Source: Bryobacteraceae bacterium
Lineage (GTDB): Bacteria > Acidobacteriota > Terriglobia > Bryobacterales > Bryobacteraceae
Direction of reading: 5' to 3'
Assembly (NCBI GenBank): GCA_014379815.1
Contig: JACMLA010000678.1
Location: 1-5,329, forward strand
DNA: 5,329 nt
Each line of letters starts with the position of its first letter. The first letter of the stretch is position 1. Shown one piece after another: positions 1 to 5,329 of the stretch. Both the position numbers and the translations under genes were made by a program. The notes below the pieces were generated by a model. That model was not told the origin of the DNA, did no database searches, and saw nothing but the letters and a program-made list of their open reading frames with translations.

Positions 1-142
1 GCCCGCTCAGAGCCCTGGAATAGTCGATCGCGACCGATCCGGCAAGAGGCAACAGAACGGCGCAGGCAAGAAAAGCAGCGAGTGATAACACCGATACTGC
101 GATGACCCGGGCCCTTATGTGCGGTCCGTAGTCAGCGCGCAT
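1..142 (-). CDS. FecCD/BtuC-family ABC transporter permease, N-terminal fragment (cut by window edge)
   Basis: Inner-membrane permease of a vitamin B12/siderophore importer; only the first 47 codons lie in the window and the frame stays open to base 1. Read from ATG 142-140, it begins MRADYGPHIRARV. A hydrophobic segment follows at about residues 12-33 (first membrane helix), then a PLAGSVAIDYSRALSG stretch. That resembles the post-helix-1 segment of FecCD permeases (GS-x-x-I/L-S/D-x-x-x-x-AL-x-G). The start lies 5 bases after the ATPase stop, so the two are probably co-transcribed. No good Shine-Dalgarno sequence is visible. A TTG at 151-149, overlapping the ATPase stop, is an in-frame alternative start. 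The family call rests on this short piece plus the adjacent binding protein and ATPase; those neighbours make a permease expected here. The substrate cannot be read from this fragment. Confidence 0.8.
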   Translation of the reverse strand, partial: MRADYGPHIRARVIAVSVLSLAAFLACAVLLPLAGSVAIDYSRALSG

Positions 143-147
143 TACAT

Positions 148-921
148 TCAATGCCCAAAGCTGAGCCACGGACGCCCGGCGGGTCCCTCATGCAGCGTTG
201 CTTCGACCGCAAACACATCCCGGATCATCGCTGAATTCAAAACTTCCGCAGGCGGACCAGCGCCCACCAGCTTGCCGGATCGCAGCAGCAGGATGCGATC
301 GGAATACGACACCGCCAGATTGAGATCGTGAGTGACAGTAACAACCAGCAAGCCTTCTTCAGCAAGCGAACGCAGCAGCCGGTAAAGCGAAATCTGGTGC
401 TCGAGGTCGAGATAAGTCGTTGGCTCATCGAGCAGCAGGATCTTTGGCTCCTGCGCGAGCGCCGAGGCTAGCACCAGCCGTTGCCGTTCTCCGCCGCTCA
501 AAGTAGAAAAGTTCCGATCCCGAAATGCCTCGGTTCCCGTCAGCTTCAGAGCACGATCGACTGCGGCCACATCCGCAGCAGACTCAAACATGGAGTCGCC
601 CCAGGGCGTCCTGCCCATCAGCACCAGTTGACCGCCGGTGAAAGGGAACTCCAGCTTGAGACCCTGCGGAACCACAGAAACCAGTCTTGCCAGAGCCGGG
701 CGTTTCCATTCCCGGATCTCCCGTCCTTGCAACCGACAGCTGCCGGAATAACCGGGACGAAGCTTCGCGAGAATGTTCAGCAGAGTCGACTTGCCCGCCC
801 CGTTGGGACCCGCAATCGCCACGAGTTCCCCCGCTTGCAATCGGAGAGAAATATTGCTCAGTGCGGAAGCTCCGTTGTAACTCAGCCCCACATCGGTTAG
901 TTCGTAGAAGTCATCGGTCAC
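148..921 (-). CDS. ABC transporter ATP-binding protein, BtuD/FecE/FhuC type
   Basis: Cytoplasmic ATPase (257 aa, full length for the family) that powers import of cobalamin or an iron-siderophore through the adjacent permease. All nucleotide-binding motifs are intact. They are Walker A GPNGAGKST (residues 38-46), Q-loop VVPQ (Gln86), signature LSGGERQR (141-148), Walker B ILLLDEP (161-167), D-loop YLDL (170-173) and switch His198 in THDLNLA. The HDLNLA wording is typical of the FecE/BtuD/FhuC group. The start is GTG at 921; GGAG (933-930) lies 8 bases upstream. It begins 15 bases after the binding-protein stop, and this spacer contains a short tandem duplication (see the repeat entry). The ATPase precedes the permease, as in some metal-chelate operons. 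The symbol is left blank because cobalamin and siderophore ATPases cannot be separated on sequence alone. Confidence 0.95.
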   Translation of the reverse strand: MTDDFYELTDVGLSYNGASALSNISLRLQAGELVAIAGPNGAGKSTLLNILAKLRPGYSGSCRLQGREIREWKRPALARLVSVVPQGLKLEFPFTGGQLVLMGRTPWGDSMFESAADVAAVDRALKLTGTEAFRDRNFSTLSGGERQRLVLASALAQEPKILLLDEPTTYLDLEHQISLYRLLRSLAEEGLLVVTVTHDLNLAVSYSDRILLLRSGKLVGAGPPAEVLNSAMIRDVFAVEATLHEGPAGRPWLSFGH

Positions 922-952
922 TGGAACAGCTCCACCTCACTGGAACAACTCC
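915..952 (-). repeat. Tandem 19-nt duplication at the binding-protein/ATPase junction
   Basis: Two adjacent copies of GGAG[T/C]TGTTCCAGTGA occur on the minus strand, 952-937 and 933-918. They have period 19 and 15 of 16 bases match; the last three bases of each unit differ (GGT, CCG). The first copy encodes the last residues of the binding protein (ELFQ) and its TGA stop. The second provides the GGAG ribosome binding site and the GTG start of the ATPase. In the second copy the GTGA would be a stop/start overlap, like the other junctions of this operon. A small duplication may therefore have separated two genes that once overlapped. The repeat is seen directly; the history is inferred. Confidence 0.75.
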
Positions 953-1821
953 GGATGCAATAAAGCGGCCAGTCGTCGCGCGCATTCCACAACTCGCGGA
1001 CCCGGCACGACAAATAACTCGCTGGCTACGATGTGGACGCGTTTATTGCGAACCGCCGGAATCGTCGGGTAGCGGCCCCATAGACCAATCTCCGATTGCG
1101 CCTGAGCCGTCGATATTGCGTTCGCATCGGCATGCTCGCCCATGTCGATAATGACTTCGGGGTTCCGGGATACGATCTCTTCCTGGACAACCTTGACGTA
1201 GGGAACGCGTGCGTCCCCAAGGATGTTTTTCCCGCCCGCTGCCGAGATTACTTCATCCAGATACGACAGCGGTCCGACAGCAATCACGCCTTCCAGAGAT
1301 CCGGGGTTGCGGCCTACGACAAACAAGGCCGGGGTCGGTCGGGCATTCCCCAGGCGGCGTTTCACATCCTGCAGCTGCCCCTGAATTTCCGAAGTAAGTC
1401 GCGTCGCCCTGTCCTGCACGCCCGCACTGTCGCCAATCGCCCGAACAGTGGTAAAGATATCGGCAATCCTGTCGAGACGCACATCGAGAGTCTTTAGCCC
1501 AACACCCTCGAACTTGGCAGAGTTTTGAATTGCAGTCTGCTGTACGACCACCAGGTCAGGACGCAAGGAAAGAATGACCTCCATATTCGGAGCCATCCAG
1601 GTCCCAACTTTCGGCAGCTTAGTTACTGACGCCGGATACTTACAATACTGAGTTACTCCAACAACACTGCTCCCAAGTCCCATCGCAAACAAAATCTCTG
1701 TAATTCCGGGAGCTGTCGAGACAATGCGTTTCGGAATGGGCTTGGTTTGCTGCGCGAAAGCCAGCAAAGGTGTAAACGCCAGCAATTGACGGCGGAGCAT
1801 CGTCGACCTTTCCCCACTCAT
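937..1821 (-). CDS. btuF: Periplasmic cobalamin/siderophore-binding protein, BtuF-like
   Basis: Class III (helical-backbone) substrate-binding protein, 294 aa, that would deliver a metal chelate, probably vitamin B12, to the downstream permease and ATPase. An N-terminal signal peptide is visible: MLRRQ, a hydrophobic core LLAFTPLLAF and a probable cut after AFA, with no lipobox Cys, so a soluble periplasmic protein is predicted. The mature N-terminus RIVSTAPGITEILFAMGLG (32-50), VGVTQYCKYP (54-63), GTWMAPNMEVILSLRPDLVVV (73-93) and YLDEVISAAGGKNIL (187-201) follow the BtuF pattern, including Glu81, placed like the BtuF Glu that docks on the permease. The ATG at 1821 overlaps the pyrF stop (ATGA) and has AGGAG (1834-1830) 8 bases upstream. 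An internal ATG at 1800 (Met8) with AAAGG 6 bases upstream would give a tidier signal peptide. A siderophore or other chelate substrate cannot be excluded. No cobalamin riboswitch was recognised in the window. Confidence 0.85.
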   Translation of the reverse strand: MSGERSTMLRRQLLAFTPLLAFAQQTKPIPKRIVSTAPGITEILFAMGLGSSVVGVTQYCKYPASVTKLPKVGTWMAPNMEVILSLRPDLVVVQQTAIQNSAKFEGVGLKTLDVRLDRIADIFTTVRAIGDSAGVQDRATRLTSEIQGQLQDVKRRLGNARPTPALFVVGRNPGSLEGVIAVGPLSYLDEVISAAGGKNILGDARVPYVKVVQEEIVSRNPEVIIDMGEHADANAISTAQAQSEIGLWGRYPTIPAVRNKRVHIVASELFVVPGPRVVECARRLAALLHPELFQ

Positions 1822-2501
1822 CCCGCGATCTCCTCAAGAATCTTTTTGACCTCGCCGCCGGGGTCAGGTGAGTTCGTCACCTGACGTCCAATCACCAGAT
1901 AGCTGGCACCTTCTGCCATAGCTTGTCGTGGCGTTGCTATGCGTTTCTGATCCCCCGGGTCAGCACCTGCGGATCGCACTCCCGGAGTCACCAGAACCAT
2001 ATCCGGCCCTGTGATGTTGCGCACTGCAGCCACCTCCAGCGGGGAGCACACAATCCCTGCGACCCCGGCAGCAACTGCGTTGCGCACCCGAAGCTGCACC
2101 AGATCGTCCACACTTTTCTCGTACCCGTCAGCCAGCAGGTCTGCGTTGTCGAAGCTCGTGAGAACCGTCACACCAAGGATGTGCAACTCGGATCCGGTTC
2201 GCCCCTGCATGGCTGCAAGCATTACCTGTGGAACCGCGTGCACCGTAAGAAAGCGGGCTCCCATGCGGGCAACCTGAGCCACCGCCCTCGTAACGGTCTG
2301 GCCAATGTCATATAGCTTTAGATCGAGGAAGACCTGATTACCCTCAGCTACAAACTCGTTTACCAGTTCGGGCCCGGCTGCCGTGAACAGTTCCAGTCCG
2401 ACTTTGAAGAACCTGACATGGTGGGTTAGCTTCCTGACAATTGCCCGCGCCTGTCCGGCACTCTCCACGTCCAGAGCAATGATCAGGGGGTTATCGTTCA
2501 T
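1818..2501 (-). CDS. pyrF: Orotidine-5'-phosphate decarboxylase
   Basis: Cytoplasmic enzyme that decarboxylates OMP to UMP, the last step of de novo pyrimidine synthesis. The 227-aa product has the usual length of the bacterial short-form enzyme. Active-site features are the beta-strand-1 Asp11 (IIALDV), Lys33 (FKVG) and the catalytic D-x-K-x-x-D set Asp60, Lys62, Asp65 in FLDLKLYDIGQTV. TVHA (86-89), VTPGVR (171-176) and the phosphate-loop IGRQVTNSPDP (204-214) follow. Compared with the common DIPNTV and GRPIT wording, DIGQTV and GRQVT are mild variants that keep the catalytic residues, so the enzyme should be active. The ATG shares its A with the selD stop (TGATG), with a weak AGG 7 bases upstream, which suggests translational coupling. 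Its 3' end overlaps the binding-protein start by four bases. No other pyr gene is in view, so it is a stray pyrimidine gene in a mixed operon. Confidence 0.96.
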   Translation of the reverse strand: MNDNPLIIALDVESAGQARAIVRKLTHHVRFFKVGLELFTAAGPELVNEFVAEGNQVFLDLKLYDIGQTVTRAVAQVARMGARFLTVHAVPQVMLAAMQGRTGSELHILGVTVLTSFDNADLLADGYEKSVDDLVQLRVRNAVAAGVAGIVCSPLEVAAVRNITGPDMVLVTPGVRSAGADPGDQKRIATPRQAMAEGASYLVIGRQVTNSPDPGGEVKKILEEIAG

Positions 2502-3535
2502 CAGAATACCTGACGCGAAACGACGTGAATCGGATTGCCGCCCTTCGGAACAACCCGGCCAATCGGAAAAGCGTCGGGCTGCCGGACCAGCAGTTGACCC
2601 AGATCGCGTTCTGCAATTGCGATCAGCAAACCACCGGAGGTCTGTGGGTCATACATCAGAGCCAGCAGTTCAGCAGCAATTTCACTGTCGACCGAGACGC
2701 TTTCCCGGACAAACTCCTCGTTGTTTCGCTGACCTCCCGGAATTGCTCCAGCTTGCGCGTATTCGAGCGCTCCGGGCAGAAACTGGATCGCCAGTGCCGA
2801 GATCTCCAGCGTGACATCCGAGGCAACCGCGAGTTCCCGGGCGTGCCCAAGTAAGCCGAAACCGGTGACATCCGTGCAGCCTTTTACATCGAGATCTGCG
2901 ATAGCTTCAGCAGACCCGCGATTCAGCCGCAGCATGGACGCAATGGAGGCTTGTACATGCTCGTCACCGGCAAGACCTCGTTTCAGAGCCGTAGCAATTA
3001 CACCGGTGCCGATGGGCTTGGTTAGTACCAGCACGTCTCCGGGACGAGCACCCGCATTCGTCAAAACGCGCTCCGGATGCACGGTTCCTGTGACCGAATA
3101 ACCAAACTTGATCTCTTCATCGTTGATGCTGTGCCCGCCCAGCACCACGCATCCAGCTTCGTGAATCTTATCCGCACCGCCACGGAAAATTGCCTGGAGA
3201 TCCTCAATACTCTCCTTCGCGGGCCATGCACAAATAGACAGCGCCGTGATCGGCGTGCCTCCCATTGCATACACATCACTCAGGGCATTCGCGGCCGCAA
3301 TGGCTCCGAACGTGTACGGATCGTCAACAATCGGCGTAAAAAAGTCTACCGTCTGCACCAGGGCGCACTCCGCCGAAAGCCTGTACACCCCGGCGTCGTC
3401 CGAGGTCTCATAGCCGACCATCACATTCGGGTTGTGCACGCGCGGCATCCCGGCGAGCGCCTGATCCAACACCTTTGGACCGAGTTTAGACGCTCAACCA
3501 GCTGCTTTTACGTGCGCCGTCAGTTTGCGGGACAA
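2501..3535 (-). CDS. selD: Selenide, water dikinase (selenophosphate synthetase), predicted selenoprotein with in-frame UGA
   Basis: Makes selenophosphate from selenide and ATP, the selenium donor for Sec-tRNA synthesis and for tRNA 2-selenouridine. Read from TTG 3535 through an in-frame TGA (3496-3494), the product is 344 aa, close to the 347 of E. coli SelD. The N-terminus is MSRKLTAHVKAAG-U-ASK. Sec14 and Lys17 have the same C/U-x-x-K spacing as catalytic Cys17 and Lys20 of E. coli, and GPKVL follows as ISPKVL does there. Other motifs, numbered with Sec as 14, are YETSDDAGVY (42-51), TVDFFTPIVDDPYTFG (62-77), ANALSDVYAMGGTP (82-95), GGHSI (133-137), TDVTGFGLLGH (220-230) and DPQTSGGLL (295-303). 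A conventional call would start at GTG 3472 (residue 22) and lose the active site. No ATG or GTG lies in frame upstream before the next stop, so TTG is the best start; its Shine-Dalgarno is poor. The gene starts 32 bases after the dioxygenase stop and shares one base with pyrF. Confidence 0.93.
3455..3495 (-). promoter_or_regulatory. Candidate bacterial SECIS hairpin in selD mRNA
   Basis: Immediately at the UGA, GAGCGUCU (3495-3488) pairs with AGGCGCUC (3462-3455) over 8 bp with one U-G wobble; the G and A of the UGA form the base of the stem. The enclosed 25 nt (3487-3463) can pair further: A-U, then C-G and U-G, then C-G and G-U around an apical GUCCAAAGG. This leaves unpaired U residues on the 3' side and GU/GG in the loop, about 13-22 nt after the UGA. 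Bacterial SECIS elements are coding-region hairpins directly 3' of UGA with a G-containing apical loop bound by SelB. The lower stem is clear; the exact apical fold was paired by eye and is uncertain. Confidence 0.65.
3494..3496 (-). other. Predicted selenocysteine codon (UGA) at the SelD catalytic position
   Basis: The TGA lies in frame between GGT (Gly13) and GCG (Ala15). The codons on both sides keep reading as SelD: HVKAAG before and ASKLGPKVLDQAL after. The position aligns with the catalytic Cys/Sec of the family, three residues before the conserved Lys. SelD is known to occur in Cys and Sec forms in bacteria. A nonsense mutation or a base error (TGA for TGT or TGC) would also fit a single site. 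The downstream hairpin favours true recoding. Confidence 0.88.
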
Positions 3536-3567
3536 GACACCAGTGTAGCGGCGCGGCGGCCGTTCTT
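3536..3567 (-). other. 32-nt spacer between the dioxygenase stop and selD start
   Basis: This GC-rich gap holds no recognisable promoter, terminator hairpin with U-run, or good ribosome binding site for selD. The only purine-rich stretch, GAAGAA just after the dioxygenase TAG, is too far from the TTG; GGTG lies about 2 bases before it. Lack of a terminator is consistent with read-through from the dioxygenase gene into selD. Confidence 0.5.
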
Positions 3568-4341
3568 CTAACGCAGAAATCCACTGGCACGTGACATCGG
3601 AGAGCTGATCTCATCGTTGTGCGAATCATCCAGAGCCAGCACCCGGCGCAACTCCGGCCCAAAACCGTTCTGCACATTTTCGGGAATCAAACGCTTCTGG
3701 TACTGCTGCTGCGCAATGTCCCAGCGACAGTAAAATCCGTGCAGAGCCCGCCTCGGATTCGCCGTACGGTTCTCCGTTCCCCCGTGCCACATATGCGCAT
3801 TCATGATCACCACTGTGCCCGCTGGAGCAGTAACTAAGATCTCCTCGGGATGACCGGCTTCCAGATCCGGCAATTCGTCCTGTGGTCTCCGCTGCCAGCG
3901 ATGCGAACCGGGAACAATGCGAAGGGCTCCGTTATCGGCGGTAAACTCGTCCAGCATCCACACCGTGTTGCATACCGAGTAGCCCTGCTCGTCAGGCAGA
4001 AGTCCCATGTCGACATGCAGCGGCTGACGCGACCACGAATCCGGATTTGCCGAGCGTGCGTTCAGACTGGAAAGCTTGTACCGGCTGCCAAGCACCGCTT
4101 CGACATACTCCAGAATCGCAGGAGTTGCAACGATCCGCCCAAACACCTCGCCCTTGGCAACTAAGTTCGCCAGCCTTCGCACGTGCGGCTCCTGCCGGAA
4201 TTCGGAGCCTGCATTCCCGCCTTCCTGTTCGAAGAGTTCTTCCGTGCACCGGGTCAATTCGGCCAGTAAGTCGGCAGACATCCAGCGTTCCAGAACCACG
4301 TAACCCTCGGTATCCAAAAGCTTCCTGTGTTCGGCAAGCAT
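3568..4341 (-). CDS. Phytanoyl-CoA dioxygenase (PhyH) family Fe(II)/2-oxoglutarate oxygenase
   Basis: A 257-aa cytoplasmic non-haem iron oxygenase that would hydroxylate or otherwise oxidise a small molecule with O2 and 2-oxoglutarate; its substrate cannot be inferred. The N-terminal [15 protein letters not shown] (8-22) is the usual PhyH opening. The iron triad is His109-x-Asp111 in PLHVDMG and His186 in [12 protein letters not shown]. Arg197, 11 residues after the distal His in [13 protein letters not shown], is placed to bind the 2-oxoglutarate carboxylate. [14 protein letters not shown] (136-149) and [16 protein letters not shown] (173-188) are typical core strands. The ATG at 4341 has a strong GGAGG (4353-4349) 7 bases upstream. 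It is the first gene of the leftward cluster, divergent from gnd and 32 bases ahead of selD, so it may share a transcript with selD. No signal peptide is seen. Family confidence is high and the specific reaction is unknown. Confidence 0.93.
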   Translation of the reverse strand: MLAEHRKLLDTEGYVVLERWMSADLLAELTRCTEELFEQEGGNAGSEFRQEPHVRRLANLVAKGEVFGRIVATPAILEYVEAVLGSRYKLSSLNARSANPDSWSRQPLHVDMGLLPDEQGYSVCNTVWMLDEFTADNGALRIVPGSHRWQRRPQDELPDLEAGHPEEILVTAPAGTVVIMNAHMWHGGTENRTANPRRALHGFYCRWDIAQQQYQKRLIPENVQNGFGPELRRVLALDDSHNDEISSPMSRASGFLR

Positions 4342-4390
4342 GACCGGGCCTCCGGGGCAAATATATCCTAAGGTGATACCTCAGGAGCGT
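4342..4390. promoter_or_regulatory. Divergent intergenic region between the dioxygenase gene and gnd
   Basis: These 49 bp separate the two divergent starts, so promoters for both directions must lie here or extend into the flanking coding ends. The centre (4359-4369) is AT-rich (AAATATATCCT) in otherwise GC-rich DNA. Read leftward it gives TATATT/GATATA-like -10 candidates for the dioxygenase operon, without a convincing -35. The dioxygenase Shine-Dalgarno GGAGG is at 4353-4349 (minus strand). The gnd AGGAG is at 4383-4387, only 3 bases from its ATG. Promoter assignment is tentative. Confidence 0.5.
4367..4385. repeat. Inverted repeat CCTAAGGT-GAT-ACCTCAGG upstream of gnd
   Basis: The 8-bp arms (4367-4374 and 4378-4385) are inverted repeats with one mismatch around a 3-bp GAT spacer, and each arm is itself a near-palindrome CCTNAGG. 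The right arm overlaps the AGGAG ribosome binding site of gnd. It could be an operator for a dimeric regulator, or an mRNA hairpin covering the gnd Shine-Dalgarno. The symmetry is seen directly; any function is inferred, and a short repeat like this could arise by chance. Confidence 0.45.

Positions 4391-5329
<939 letters not shown>

Noticed and set aside
481..1497. Several plus-strand open frames (481-900, 687-1151, 1096-1497) opposite the ATPase and binding-protein genes
   Set aside because: They overlap each other and lie antisense to genes with intact family motifs; none shows a recognisable domain or a good ribosome binding site.
937..1821. Lipoprotein signal in the binding protein
   Set aside because: The signal region ends LLAFAQQ with no Cys at the expected cut site, so a soluble periplasmic form is favoured.
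2501..3472. selD as a 323-aa protein starting at GTG 3472
   Set aside because: This start would leave out the catalytic residue and Lys17, while the conserved SelD N-terminus is plainly encoded upstream across the TGA.
3494..3496. selD as a pseudogene with a nonsense mutation
   Set aside because: The rest of the frame is intact, the TGA falls exactly at the catalytic Cys/Sec site, and a stem follows it. A random nonsense mutation at this one codon is far less likely.
3077..3571. 164-codon plus-strand open frame opposite selD and the spacer
   Set aside because: It lies antisense to the well-supported selD gene, has no recognisable domain and has a composition typical of shadow frames in GC-rich DNA.
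4342..4390. Cobalamin riboswitch or other long leader RNA ahead of the leftward operon
   Set aside because: The intergenic region is only 49 bases and no B12-box-like sequence was seen there or elsewhere in the window.

Overview
The window reads as a compact, GC-rich chromosomal segment of a diderm (Gram-negative type) bacterium. Evidence for this is the tightly packed genes with stop/start overlaps, a periplasmic binding protein with a cleavable signal peptide and no lipobox, and housekeeping genes only. The mix of a phytanoyl-CoA dioxygenase family gene, a selenoprotein-type selD and the protein sequence style would suit an acidobacterium (Solibacter/Bryobacter-like). That placement is an impression and cannot be proved from the sequence. 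No mobile element, CRISPR array, tRNA or rRNA was seen, and no gene-free stretch exceeds about 50 bases.

Layout. Positions 1-4341 hold six genes, all read leftward on the minus strand. In transcription order they are a PhyH-type Fe(II)/2-oxoglutarate dioxygenase (4341-3568), selD selenophosphate synthetase (3535-2501), pyrF orotidine-5'-phosphate decarboxylase (2501-1818), a BtuF-like periplasmic binding protein (1821-937), an ABC ATPase (921-148) and the N-terminus of a FecCD/BtuC-type permease (142-1, cut by the window edge). selD/pyrF share one base (TGATG) and pyrF/btuF overlap by four (ATGA). The ABC genes are 15 and 5 bases apart, so selD through the permease is very probably one operon. 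A 49-bp divergent intergenic region (4342-4390) separates it from gnd (6-phosphogluconate dehydrogenase) on the plus strand, which runs off the right edge.

Main result. The selD coding region continues 5' of its apparent GTG start through an in-frame TGA at 3496-3494. This TGA sits exactly where SelD proteins carry their catalytic Cys or Sec (AAG-U-ASK here, GAG-C-GCK in E. coli). An 8-bp stem (3495-3488 with 3462-3455) begins inside the TGA and encloses a G/GU-rich apical region, as expected for a bacterial SECIS element. SelD here is therefore itself predicted to be a selenoprotein. It would make the selenium donor needed for its own synthesis, and standard gene calling would truncate it and lose the active site.

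Functionally, selD serves selenium metabolism, pyrF makes UMP, and the binding protein/ATPase/permease set imports a metal chelate, most likely cobalamin (a siderophore is possible). No shared pathway is obvious; the linkage looks like operon packing. Smaller points of interest are a 19-nt tandem duplication at the binding-protein/ATPase junction, an inverted repeat overlapping the gnd ribosome binding site, and an insertion of about 17 residues in Gnd.
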